Below are positions 51,494-60,466 of a stretch of DNA of 64,000 bases, piece after piece. Position numbers and translations under genes: made by a program. The stretch lies in NCBI GenBank assembly GCA_945874355.1, contig CAMCGB010000008.1, forward strand, positions 35,747-99,746, given 5' to 3'. Source of the DNA: an uncultured Bacteroides sp. (GTDB taxonomy: Bacteria > Bacteroidota > Bacteroidia > Bacteroidales > UBA932). Each line of letters begins with the position of its first letter. Within the stretch, counting starts at the first letter, position 1. The notes beneath the pieces are model-generated. The model did not search any database and was not told the origin of the DNA. It saw nothing but the letters and a program-made list of their open reading frames with translations.

Positions 51494-52732
51494 ATGGTAC
51501 GGGTTAAACCTTTTGCGGCGCTTCGTCCGCCCAAAGATATTGTCACTCAAGTTGCTGCTCCCCCTTATGATGTCATGAACTCAGAGGAGGCGAGAGCTAT
51601 GGCCGGTGAGAAGAGCCTTCTTCACATCACCAGGCCCGAAATCGATTTCACCCCTATGATTGGCGAGCATGACAAGGCCGCCTATGACAAGGCAGTCGAG
51701 AACTTCCGGCTCTGGCAGCAGAGGGGTTGGCTTGTGCGTGATCCCAAGCCCTGCTACTATGTCTATGCCCAGACCATGCAGGGCAGGACGCAGTACGGGC
51801 TGGTGCTCTGCGCCCACGCTGACGACTATCTGAACGGGAAGATCAAAAAGCACGAGCTTACCCGCAAGGAGAAGGAGGACGACAGGATGGTGCACGTGCG
51901 CATCCAGAGGGCCAATATCGAGCCCGTATTCTTCTCCTATAAAGATAATGCCGATCTCTGGGAGATTATCAGCAGAGTAGCTTCCGGGAGCAGCGAATAC
52001 CGCTATACCGACGCCAACGGCTTCGACCACGAGTTCTGGGTTATGTCCTCGCAGGACGATATCGATGCTGTGACCCGCATCTTCGAGACCGAGGTGGACG
52101 CCTTCTATGTGGCTGACGGCCACCATCGTACGGCCGCCGCCGCGAGAGTCGGGCAGGAGCTTGGCAAGCAGAATCCCCACCATACCGGCGAGGAGGAGTA
52201 CAACTACTTTATGGCAGTATGCTTCCCCGAGAGCCAGCTTAAAATCATCGACTACAACCGCGTGGTAAAGGACCTCGGCAATCTGGGCGAAGAGCAGTTC
52301 CTGAAGGCTCTTGAAGAGGATTTCACCGTGGAGTGCAAGGGGGAGGAAGTCTATCATCCCTGCCGCCTTCACAACTTTTCGATGTATCTTGGGGGCAAGT
52401 GGTACTCCCTCGACGCGAAGGAGGGCCGTTACTGCGACAGCGACCCTATAGGCGTGCTGGATGTCAGCGTGCTTTCTTCGCTGGTGCTCGACAAGCTGCT
52501 AGGAATCAAAGACTTGCGTACCGATAAGAGAATCGACTTCGTAGGAGGCATCAGGGGCCTTGAGGCCCTTAAGGACAGGGTTGACAGCGGCGAGATGAAA
52601 GTTGCCTTCGCCCTGTATCCCGTATCGATGAAGCAGCTTACCGACATTGCCGACAGCGGCAATATAATGCCACCGAAGACCACCTGGTTCGAGCCCAAGC
52701 TCCAGTCCGGTCTGGCCATTCATACATTTTAG
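51494..52732 (+). CDS. DUF1015 protein (ParB/SerK-like fold candidate)
   Basis: A 412-residue protein of the DUF1015 family. VKPFAALRPPKDIVTQVAAP and PYDVMNSEEAR open the protein; FYVADGHHRTAAAARVGQEL (about 204-223) is a ParB-type DGHHR motif, as found in the ParB-related serine kinases SerK and SbnI; RIDFVGGIRGLEAL lies near the end. In Bacteroidota the gene commonly sits by serC and serA, and here it is 1.4 kb from yigZ-serC-serA on the other strand. A role in phosphoserine metabolism is an inference. recQ follows after 2 bp. Confidence 0.85.
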   Translation: MVRVKPFAALRPPKDIVTQVAAPPYDVMNSEEARAMAGEKSLLHITRPEIDFTPMIGEHDKAAYDKAVENFRLWQQRGWLVRDPKPCYYVYAQTMQGRTQYGLVLCAHADDYLNGKIKKHELTRKEKEDDRMVHVRIQRANIEPVFFSYKDNADLWEIISRVASGSSEYRYTDANGFDHEFWVMSSQDDIDAVTRIFETEVDAFYVADGHHRTAAAARVGQELGKQNPHHTGEEEYNYFMAVCFPESQLKIIDYNRVVKDLGNLGEEQFLKALEEDFTVECKGEEVYHPCRLHNFSMYLGGKWYSLDAKEGRYCDSDPIGVLDVSVLSSLVLDKLLGIKDLRTDKRIDFVGGIRGLEALKDRVDSGEMKVAFALYPVSMKQLTDIADSGNIMPPKTTWFEPKLQSGLAIHTF

Positions 52733-52734
52733 TT

Positions 52735-54951
52735 ATGCAAGCCTCTTCCGACCTCATCCATAAGACCCTGAAGGAGTTCTTCGGGTACGATTCGTTCAAG
52801 AACGGACAGTTGGATATCATCACCCACCTTATGGGAGGGGGCGATGCCTTCGTGCTTATGCCCACCGGAGGAGGCAAATCCCTTTGCTATCAGCTGCCTG
52901 CCCTTCTTATGGAGGGTACGGCCATTGTGGTCTCGCCCCTCATCGCCCTGATGAAGAACCAGGTGGACCTGCTGCGCGGCTTCTATCAGGGCTCGGGTAA
53001 TGTGGCCCATTTCCTGAATTCTTCCCTGCCCAAGCCCCAGGTGGAAGAGGTCCGCTCCGACCTTCTTTCGGGCAAGACTAAGCTCCTGTACCTGGCACCG
53101 GAGTCGCTGAACAAGGACGAGAACATCGCCCTGCTCAAGGAGCTGAAGATATCCTTCTTCGCCGTGGACGAGGCCCACTGCATATCGGAATGGGGTCACG
53201 ACTTCCGTCCCGAGTACAGGCGCATACGCAAAATGGTCGATACCATAGGCCGCTGCCCGATTATCGCCCTCACGGCGACAGCCACCCCCAAGGTCCAGAG
53301 CGACATCCTCAAGAGCCTCGGCATCCCCGACGCAAAGGTGTTCAAGACTTCCTTCAACCGCCCGAACCTCTACTATGAAGTCAGGGACAAGGTGGATGTG
53401 GAGAAAGACATCATCAAATACATAAAGCAGAACCCGGGAAAGAGCGGCATCATCTACTGCCTGAGCCGCAAGAAAGTCGAGGAGCTCGCTGAGCTGCTGA
53501 ATATCAATTCTATAAAGGCTCTGCCCTATCACGCCGGACTGGATGCCAGGACGCGGGCCGAGAACCAGGACCGCTTCCTGATGGAGGAGGTGGACATAAT
53601 CGTGGCCACCATAGCCTTCGGAATGGGCATAGACAAGCCCGATGTGCGTTTCGTCATCCATTACGACATCCCGAAGAGCATAGAGAGCTATTTCCAGGAG
53701 ACTGGCCGAGCCGGAAGGGACGGACAGGAGGGTACCTGCATAGCCTACTACAGCTATAAGGACGTCCAGAAGCTCGAGAAGTTTATGCAGGGCAAGCCTG
53801 TGTCGGAGCAGGAGATAAGCCGCCAGCTGCTGGGCGAAGTGACTGCGTACGCGGAGTCGAGCCAGTGCCGCAGGAAGCTGCTGCTCAACTATTTCGGCGA
53901 GTCCTACCTGAAGGACAACTGCGGCTGTTGCGACAATTGCCTCCATCCCAAGGCCCGTTTCGACGGCCAGAAAGAGATGCAGATGGTGCTCCGGCTCGTG
54001 GATTCCCTGCCCGAGCATTTCAAAATAGAGCATCTTGCCCTGATACTCTCGGGAGTGTCGAACTCCCTAATCAAGTCCTACAAGCACGACGAGCTGGAGC
54101 TTTTCGCCGCGGGGAAGGACCGCCCCGTAAAGTTCTGGTGCACCGTCATCCATCAGGGCCTGATAGCCCATCTGCTGGAAAAAGAAATAGAAAGCTACGG
54201 ACTTATACACCTTACCGAAGAGGGGCGCGAGTTCCTTTTACATCCCCATAAATTCGAACTTGTTGAGGACCGCTCGTTCAGCGGCGGCGCCGATGACGAC
54301 GAAGACGACGAGGAGAGCGCAGCAGCCAATGCCGCCCTGCGCGGTGGTGGAGGCGCCGGCGACCCTGCCCTCCTGTCTATGCTAAAGGACCTGCGCAAGG
54401 ACCTCTCGAAACGCCTGAAGCTCCAGCCCTGGATTATCTTTGGCGACCCTGCCCTCGAGGATATGGCCACCCTTTACCCCGAGACCTATGACGAGCTGAA
54501 GAACTGTCAGGGAGTGGGCGAGGGGAAGGCCCACAAATTCGGAGGCGAGTTCATATCGCTGATAAAGAAATATGTAGAGGAGAACGAAATCGTGCGTCCT
54601 GACGATTTTGTGGTCAAGACTGCGCCCAACCGTTCGGCCAACAAGATTTTCATCATCCAGAGCATAGACCGCCATATGTCCCTCGAGGATATAGCCGCGG
54701 CCAGGAATCTCGACACCGAGGAGCTGCTTTCCGAGATTGAGGCCATAGTCGCCAGCGGAATGAAGCTCAACCTTGACTACTACATCGAGGAGAATCTCGA
54801 CGAGGATATAGTCAGCGAAATCTACGACTACTTCAAGAACGAGGCCGAGAGCGACGATGTGCATCAGGCCATCCAGGCTCTTGGCTCCGACTACTATGAG
54901 ATTGAAGTGCGACTTGTCAGAATCAAATTCCTTTGTGAGATAGCCTCGTGA
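52735..54951 (+). CDS. recQ: ATP-dependent DNA helicase RecQ
   Basis: A 738-residue superfamily 2 helicase. Walker A MPTGGGKSLCYQLPAL (about 42-57), DEAH as FAVDEAHCISEWGHDFRPEY, motif VI YFQETGRAGRDGQ, zinc-binding RQC Cys (CRRKLLLNYFGE, CGCCDNC), winged helix and a C-terminal HRDC domain (QPWIIFGDPALEDMATLYP). Between RQC and HRDC lies an acidic then Ala/Gly-rich linker (SGGADDDEDDEES, AAANAALRGGGGAG; about 518-545). A helix-hairpin-like extension follows the HRDC. It unwinds DNA 3'-5' in recombination. Overlaps dnaG by GTGA. Confidence 0.96.
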   Translation: MQASSDLIHKTLKEFFGYDSFKNGQLDIITHLMGGGDAFVLMPTGGGKSLCYQLPALLMEGTAIVVSPLIALMKNQVDLLRGFYQGSGNVAHFLNSSLPKPQVEEVRSDLLSGKTKLLYLAPESLNKDENIALLKELKISFFAVDEAHCISEWGHDFRPEYRRIRKMVDTIGRCPIIALTATATPKVQSDILKSLGIPDAKVFKTSFNRPNLYYEVRDKVDVEKDIIKYIKQNPGKSGIIYCLSRKKVEELAELLNINSIKALPYHAGLDARTRAENQDRFLMEEVDIIVATIAFGMGIDKPDVRFVIHYDIPKSIESYFQETGRAGRDGQEGTCIAYYSYKDVQKLEKFMQGKPVSEQEISRQLLGEVTAYAESSQCRRKLLLNYFGESYLKDNCGCCDNCLHPKARFDGQKEMQMVLRLVDSLPEHFKIEHLALILSGVSNSLIKSYKHDELELFAAGKDRPVKFWCTVIHQGLIAHLLEKEIESYGLIHLTEEGREFLLHPHKFELVEDRSFSGGADDDEDDEESAAANAALRGGGGAGDPALLSMLKDLRKDLSKRLKLQPWIIFGDPALEDMATLYPETYDELKNCQGVGEGKAHKFGGEFISLIKKYVEENEIVRPDDFVVKTAPNRSANKIFIIQSIDRHMSLEDIAAARNLDTEELLSEIEAIVASGMKLNLDYYIEENLDEDIVSEIYDYFKNEAESDDVHQAIQALGSDYYEIEVRLVRIKFLCEIAS

Positions 54952-56927
54952 TACCCCAGCAGACAGTAGACCAGATCCTTGACACAGCCCAGATAGCCGA
55001 TGTCGTAAGCGATTACGTGACGCTCAAGCGCCGCGGGGCCAACTATGTCGCCTGCTGTCCTTTCCATAACGAGAAGACACCTTCGTTCTATGTTTCTCCT
55101 TCGAAGGGGATTTTCAAGTGCTTCGGCTGCGGTAAGTCAGGCACCGCAGTGGGTTTCGTGATGGAGCAGGAGCACTGCAGCTATACCGATGCCCTGCGCT
55201 ATCTGGCCCGTAAGTATCATATCCATATAGAAGAGGAAGAGCTTGATGCTGAGGAGATTGCACGTCGCAACCGCAACGAGAGCCTGCTTCTGGTCTGCGA
55301 TTTTGCCCAGAAGTGGTTCGCCTCCCAGCTCGGCACTCCCCAGGGCTCTGCCGTAGGTCTGGCGTATTTCCGTCACCGCGGACTTGAGGACCAGACCATC
55401 TCTTCTTTCGGCCTGGGCTGGGCTCCATCCGGCCCTACCGCCCTTCTGGATGCCGCAAAGGCCGCCGGTTACAAGGAAGAATATATCCTGGATGCGGGCC
55501 TTGCAGTGAAGACGGAGAACGGAAGCCTGAAAGACAAGTTTCGCGAGAGGGTTATGTTCCCCATCCACTCTGTGAGCGGAAGGGTGGTGGCCTTCAGCGG
55601 CAGGACCCTTCGCTCCGACAACCCGGCCAAGTATGTCAATTCGCCCGAGACCGACATCTACATCAAGAGTCGCAACCTTCTGGGCATATACCACGCCAAG
55701 GCCGAGATTTCGCGTCAGGACTGCTGCATACTCGTCGAGGGCAACCTCGATATGGTGATGATGCATCAGCTGGGCATCAAGAATGTCGTCGCCTCCTGCG
55801 GAACCTCCCTTACGGTGGAGCAGGTGAGGCTCATACACAAGTTCACCGAGAATGTGACCATAATGTACGACGGCGACAGCGCCGGAGTGCACGCCGCCCT
55901 GAGGGGCCTTTCGCTCGTGCTCGCGGAAGGGCTGAATGTGAAGATAGTCCAGCTGCCCGAGGGCGACGACCCCGACTCTTTCTGCCGCAGCCACACTCTC
56001 GCCGAGGTGCAGAGCTATATCGCTGACAATGAGCACGATTTCATAGGCTTCAAATCCTCCCTGCTGCTCTCTTCGGCGGGTAGCGACCCCCTCAAACGGG
56101 CCAATCTTATCAACGATATGGCCGACACGATTGCGGTGATCCCCGACCCGGTCAAACGGTCCACTTATATCGATTCTGTAGCCCGTCAGTTCGGCATCGA
56201 GTCCTCAATCCTCTTTGACCGCGTCGCTTCTACTCGACGAAAGGAAAAAGCCGCCGCATCAAAGCCGTTGCGCACCCCTCAGAGCTCTTCTCCGGCCTCC
56301 TCCCTAGATTTCGCTCCGCAGAGTCCGGAGACAGTTGATGCCGCCGGAGAGGCTCCCGCTCTGGAGAATCCTATGCTCGCGATGACCGAGAAGGATCTTC
56401 TGTACTTCCTTCTTAACTTCGGAGACAAGACTCTGGAGTTCCCCAGCGACTCGCCCTTCTACTCTGAGCCCCCGCTTACAGTGTGCGAGTTCATCAGGGA
56501 GGCTCTCGAAGAGGATGGCACGAAAATGGCTAACTCTGCCTACGCCGCGCTGTATGATGCCTATATGCAGCTTTATGACAGTTCGGCTGACAGGGATGAG
56601 ATACTCCGAAGCCTGATGAACTCTGCCGACAGAACTATTGCTTCCCTTTCCTCCGAGCTCGGGACAGAGAAGTACACCCTTACTATGAAAGAGCTCAAGG
56701 GCTCGCTTACGGCCACCGATTCATATCTGGTCCGTCAGGTGCCCAAAACTATACTTTGCTATGCCGAATGCAGGCTGCGTTACGCTCTCGACTGCAGGCG
56801 GCGCTCCCTTGCCACTGAGACTGACGATCAGGACAAGGAGCGGATCATGAAGGAAATGCTGCGTCTGCAGACTGCCCTGCGCAAGGTCAGGCAGCAGATT
56901 GGACGGGAGCGGCCGATTGGACAATAA
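54948..56927 (+). CDS. dnaG: DNA primase
   Basis: A 659-residue primase with start GTG inside the recQ stop. N-terminal zinc-binding domain CCPFHNEKTPSFYVSP, then KCFGCGKSG (C37, H40, C58, C61). The TOPRIM catalytic core has ILVEGNLDMVMMHQLGI, ASCGTSLTVEQ and IMYDGDSAGVHAALRG. The C-terminal DnaB-binding region (about 470-650) is less conserved and is preceded by a Ser/Pro-rich linker (LRTPQSSSPASSLDF). It makes RNA primers at the fork. Second gene of a recQ-dnaG-metG run. Confidence 0.97.
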   Translation: MIPQQTVDQILDTAQIADVVSDYVTLKRRGANYVACCPFHNEKTPSFYVSPSKGIFKCFGCGKSGTAVGFVMEQEHCSYTDALRYLARKYHIHIEEEELDAEEIARRNRNESLLLVCDFAQKWFASQLGTPQGSAVGLAYFRHRGLEDQTISSFGLGWAPSGPTALLDAAKAAGYKEEYILDAGLAVKTENGSLKDKFRERVMFPIHSVSGRVVAFSGRTLRSDNPAKYVNSPETDIYIKSRNLLGIYHAKAEISRQDCCILVEGNLDMVMMHQLGIKNVVASCGTSLTVEQVRLIHKFTENVTIMYDGDSAGVHAALRGLSLVLAEGLNVKIVQLPEGDDPDSFCRSHTLAEVQSYIADNEHDFIGFKSSLLLSSAGSDPLKRANLINDMADTIAVIPDPVKRSTYIDSVARQFGIESSILFDRVASTRRKEKAAASKPLRTPQSSSPASSLDFAPQSPETVDAAGEAPALENPMLAMTEKDLLYFLLNFGDKTLEFPSDSPFYSEPPLTVCEFIREALEEDGTKMANSAYAALYDAYMQLYDSSADRDEILRSLMNSADRTIASLSSELGTEKYTLTMKELKGSLTATDSYLVRQVPKTILCYAECRLRYALDCRRRSLATETDDQDKERIMKEMLRLQTALRKVRQQIGRERPIGQ

Positions 56928-56939
56928 AAGAACAGTAAT

Positions 56940-59102
56940 ATGGAAAAGACTTTCAAAAGAACTCTTGTAACCTGCGCCCTTCCCTATGCGAACGGGCCGG
57001 TGCACATAGGACATCTGGCCGGAGTGTATGTGCCGGCAGACATATATGTCCGTTTTCTGAGGATGAGAGGTGAGGATGTGCTCTATGTCTGCGGCTCGGA
57101 CGAGCACGGAGTGCCCATCACCATCAAAGCCCGCCAGCAGGGCTGCTCGCCCCAGGACATAGTGGACAAGTACCACAATATCATCAAGGATTCATTCGCC
57201 GGTCTGGGCATCAATTTCGACATCTACGGCAGGACCTCGTCCGAGGTGCACGCAAAGAACGCCTCGGAGTTCTTCCGCAAGCTCTACGACCAGGGCAAGT
57301 TCATCACCCGTGAGAGCGAGCAGTACTATGACCCCCAGGCAAAGACCTTCCTTGCCGACCGCTACATCGTGGGCACCTGTCCCAAGTGCGGTGCCGAAGG
57401 CGCATACGGCGACCAGTGCGAGAAGTGCGGCAGCACCCTGAGCCCCGAGGAGCTGATCAATCCCAAGAGCAAGCTCAGCGGAGCCGAGCCCATAAAGAAG
57501 AAGACCACCCACTGGTATCTGCCCCTGCAGGACTATGAGCAGTGGCTGAGGGAGTGGATCCTGGACGGCCACAAGGAGTGGAGAAGCAATGTTTACGGCC
57601 AGGTTAAGAGCTGGCTGGACGGAGGCCTTCAGCCCCGTGCGGTGACCAGGGACCTGGACTGGGGTGTGCCCGTGCCTGTCGAGGGTGCCGAGGGGAAGGT
57701 GCTCTATGTATGGTTTGATGCACCTATAGGCTATATTTCCAATACCCAGGAGCTGCTCCCCGACAGTTGGGAGAAGTGGTGGAAGAGTTCAGACACCAAG
57801 CTCGTGCACTTCATAGGCAAAGACAATATCGTCTTCCACTGCATCGTTTTCCCTGCAATGCTCAAGGCTTATGGCGACGGCTATATCCTGCCCGAGAATG
57901 TCCCCGCCAACGAGTTCCTCAATCTTGAGGGAGAGAAGATTTCGACTTCCAGAGGCTGGGCCGTATGGGCTCACGAGTACCTGCGCGACTTCCCCGGCAA
58001 GGAGGATGTGCTCCGCTACACTCTCACTGCCAATGCTCCCGAGACCAAGGATAACGATTTCAGCTGGAAGGAGTTCCAGAGCCGCAACAACAGCGAGCTG
58101 GTGGCCATTTTCGGCAACTTCGTCAACCGTGCGGTGGTCCTGACCCACAAGTATTTCGGGGGCAAGGTGCCTGCCTGCGGTCAGCTGGAAAGCATTGATA
58201 ACGAGACCCTTGCGCAGATTCCCCTCATAAAGGCGAGCCTCGAAAAGAATATCGAGGAGTACCGTTTCCGCGAAGCCCTCAAGGATGCTATGTCCATAGC
58301 CCGTCTGGGTAACAAATACATCTCCGATACCGAGCCCTGGAAGGTGGCCAAGACTGACCTCGAGCGCACTGCGACCATCCTGAACGTATCGCTCCAGATT
58401 TGTGCCGACCTTGCGATTGCTTTTGAGCCTTTCACTCCTTTTGCCGCCGCCAAGCTCCGCTCTATGCTGGATGTATGTATGTGCACCGGCACTGACCATC
58501 GCGCCGACAGGGAGGGTGCCGCCCTGCATACTGTGCCCCAGGATTCCTGCGGCGGTCCTTGCCCTGGAGAGGGCAAATGTGTGTGCCTGAGTTGGGATGT
58601 GCTGGGACAGGCTCAGCTGATTCCTGCAGGCCATCAGCTCAAAGAGCCCGAGCTGCTGTTCTCCAAGATTGAAGATGCGCAGATAGACGCCCAGATTGCA
58701 AGGCTCGAGAAAATCAGGGCCCAAAGGGAGGAAGAGGCTAAGGCAGAGCTGGCGTCAAAGATTACTGCCCAGAAGAGCGAATGCAGTTTCGAGGATTTCG
58801 AGAAGATGGACATCCGCACCGCTACCGTCCTTCAGGCCGAGAGGGTTCCGAAGACCGACAAACTCCTAAAGCTGACCATCGATACTGGTATTGACACCAG
58901 GGTGATAGTTTCAGGCATAGCGGAGTTCTACTCTCCCGAAGATATGGTGGGTAAGCAGATATGTATTCTCGCTAATCTTAAACCTCGTGTAATCAAGGGT
59001 ATAGAGAGCCGCGGAATGATACTTATGGCCCGTCAGAACGACGGTAAGATGCGCTTTATCACTCCTCAGGAGGCGCTTGTGAACGGAGCGGAGATAGGAT
59101 AG
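56940..59102 (+). CDS. metG: Methionyl-tRNA synthetase with a Cys-rich insertion
   Basis: A 720-residue class I synthetase. HIGH appears as [10 protein letters not shown] (H22-H25), the zinc knuckle as [23 protein letters not shown] as EKISTSRGW, and a C-terminal EMAP/Trbp111-type tRNA-binding domain starts at [18 protein letters not shown]. Odd: at the end of the anticodon domain, after [15 protein letters not shown], about 38 extra residues carry CMC, CGGPC and CVC before the usual LIPAGHQL segment (residues about 512-552). The insertion keeps frame. The core residues for Met activation look intact. Confidence 0.95.
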   Translation: MEKTFKRTLVTCALPYANGPVHIGHLAGVYVPADIYVRFLRMRGEDVLYVCGSDEHGVPITIKARQQGCSPQDIVDKYHNIIKDSFAGLGINFDIYGRTSSEVHAKNASEFFRKLYDQGKFITRESEQYYDPQAKTFLADRYIVGTCPKCGAEGAYGDQCEKCGSTLSPEELINPKSKLSGAEPIKKKTTHWYLPLQDYEQWLREWILDGHKEWRSNVYGQVKSWLDGGLQPRAVTRDLDWGVPVPVEGAEGKVLYVWFDAPIGYISNTQELLPDSWEKWWKSSDTKLVHFIGKDNIVFHCIVFPAMLKAYGDGYILPENVPANEFLNLEGEKISTSRGWAVWAHEYLRDFPGKEDVLRYTLTANAPETKDNDFSWKEFQSRNNSELVAIFGNFVNRAVVLTHKYFGGKVPACGQLESIDNETLAQIPLIKASLEKNIEEYRFREALKDAMSIARLGNKYISDTEPWKVAKTDLERTATILNVSLQICADLAIAFEPFTPFAAAKLRSMLDVCMCTGTDHRADREGAALHTVPQDSCGGPCPGEGKCVCLSWDVLGQAQLIPAGHQLKEPELLFSKIEDAQIDAQIARLEKIRAQREEEAKAELASKITAQKSECSFEDFEKMDIRTATVLQAERVPKTDKLLKLTIDTGIDTRVIVSGIAEFYSPEDMVGKQICILANLKPRVIKGIESRGMILMARQNDGKMRFITPQEALVNGAEIG

Positions 59103-59123
59103 GTTTCTGATAATTTTGATGGT

Positions 59124-60269
59124 ATGAAGATTCTGATAGTTGATGACGATAGGGCCATCAGGAATTCCTTCGGGGAGATTCTGATGGACGAAGGTTATGA
59201 GGTTGCGAAGGCCGAGGATGGTCCCGGTGCCTTGAAGGCGGTTGAAGAAGAGAGATTCGATGTGATTTTCTGCGACATCAAGATGCCCGGTATGGATGGG
59301 GTTGAGGTGCTCGAGAAGTTCATGGAGATGAACCTTGACGCGGCTGTGGTGATGATTTCCGGCCACGGGGACATTTCGACGGCAGTGGAGTGCATCAAGA
59401 AGGGGGCATTCGACTTTGTGGAGAAGCCGCTCGACCTTCAGAGATTGCTGATTACCATCAAGAACGCGGCTGAGCGGACGACGCTTACCACCCAGAACAA
59501 GGCTCTGAAGAAGAAGGTTTACGGGGTGGATATGATAGGTACTTCGCCGGCGATGATGCATATCAGGGATATCATTGCCAAAGTGGCGCCTACCGATGCG
59601 AGGGTGCTGATTACCGGACCGAACGGTTCGGGTAAGGAGCTGGTAGCCCGCAACCTGCACCAGTTGAGTAGTCGCAGCCGTATGAGCCTTGTTGAGGTGA
59701 ACTGTGCAGCTATTCCTTCGGAACTTATTGAGAGTGAGTTGTTTGGCCACGAGAAGGGTTCGTTTACTTCTGCTGTGAAGCAGCATAAGGGTAAGTTTGA
59801 GCAGGCTGATGGCGGGACTTTGTTTCTCGATGAGATTGGGGATATGAGTCTTGCCGCGCAGGCGAAGGTCCTCAGGGTGCTGCAGGAGAAGAAGCTTTCC
59901 AGGGTCGGTTCTGATAAGGATATTGAGGTGGATGTGAGGGTGATTGCCGCTACGAACAAGAATCTGGAAGAGGAGATCCGGAAGGGGAATTTCCGCGAGG
60001 ACCTTTATCATCGTTTGAGTGTGATTCCGATCAGGGTGCCTTCGCTGGATGAGAGGAAGAGCGATATTCCTCTGCTGATAGACTATTTCCTCGAGAAGCA
60101 CAATACTTCGTCGCGCAAGAGGGCTTTTTCGCCTGAGGCAATTTCGCTTCTGGTCGAGAAGAGCTGGCCAGGGAACATTCGCGAGCTGGACAATGTTGTG
60201 GACAGGCTGCTGATTCTCGGCGACGAGACCGTCTCCGCGCAGAATGTCCGCGACTACGTCAACCTCTAA
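59124..60269 (+). CDS. NtrC-type response regulator without DNA-binding domain
   Basis: A 381-residue protein. Receiver domain 1-120 with acidic pocket VDDDR, phosphoacceptor D51 (FCDIKMPGMDG) and K101 (VEKPLD). AAA+ domain about 140-370: Walker A ITGPNGSGKELVARNLH in place of GESGTGKE, Walker B GGTLFLDEIGDMS, and the sigma-54 contact loop GAFTGA changed to GSFTSA. The protein ends after the AAA+ lid (LILGDETVSAQNVRDYVNL), so the Fis-type helix-turn-helix is missing. No histidine kinase gene is adjacent. It may act from solution or no longer work through sigma-54. Confidence 0.9.
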   Translation: MKILIVDDDRAIRNSFGEILMDEGYEVAKAEDGPGALKAVEEERFDVIFCDIKMPGMDGVEVLEKFMEMNLDAAVVMISGHGDISTAVECIKKGAFDFVEKPLDLQRLLITIKNAAERTTLTTQNKALKKKVYGVDMIGTSPAMMHIRDIIAKVAPTDARVLITGPNGSGKELVARNLHQLSSRSRMSLVEVNCAAIPSELIESELFGHEKGSFTSAVKQHKGKFEQADGGTLFLDEIGDMSLAAQAKVLRVLQEKKLSRVGSDKDIEVDVRVIAATNKNLEEEIRKGNFREDLYHRLSVIPIRVPSLDERKSDIPLLIDYFLEKHNTSSRKRAFSPEAISLLVEKSWPGNIRELDNVVDRLLILGDETVSAQNVRDYVNL

Positions 60270-60323
60270 CTTTCGACCGCCGCTGCTGCAGCCAGCCTGC
60301 CTTTTCGGCCGCCGCCCTTCCCC

Positions 60324-60384
60324 TGTCATTTCGACCGCTGCTTTCCCTTGTCATTTCGAGTGAGCGCAGCGAGTCGAGAAATCT
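60324..60384 (+). repeat. GTCATTTCGA repeat, half plus full unit
   Basis: CTGTCATTTCGACCGC half unit, then TTGTCATTTCGAGTGAGCGC through CGAGAAATCT (full core, 60350-60384). It sits directly before the ATPase promoter. Confidence 0.75.
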
Positions 60385-60397
60385 AGTTAAGATTCTA

Positions 60398-60428
60398 TTT
60401 GTCAATCAAAATCTTTTTGTTAGATTTG
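60398..60428 (+). promoter_or_regulatory. Promoter of the AAA ATPase gene
   Basis: TTTG (60398-60401), 19 bp spacer, TAGATTTG (60421-60428), both exact, followed by GCAAC. Predicted start of transcription falls in or just before the 28-bp palindrome. Confidence 0.7.
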
Positions 60429-60435
60429 CAACGGC

Positions 60436-60463
60436 CGTAAATTTTACGGCCGTAAAATTTACG
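60436..60463. promoter_or_regulatory. Perfect 28-bp palindrome at the ATPase start
   Basis: Arms CGTAAATTTTACGG and its exact complement, no gap, ending 3 bp before the ATG. A further ACGGCCGTAA at 60431-60440 repeats the centre. It could be an operator, or an RNA hairpin that hides the start codon. Confidence 0.8.
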
Positions 60464-60466
60464 CTT

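Noticed and set aside
58911..60329. 472-residue antisense frame opposite the response regulator
   Set aside because: The sense frame has complete receiver and AAA+ domains; the antisense product is low-complexity.
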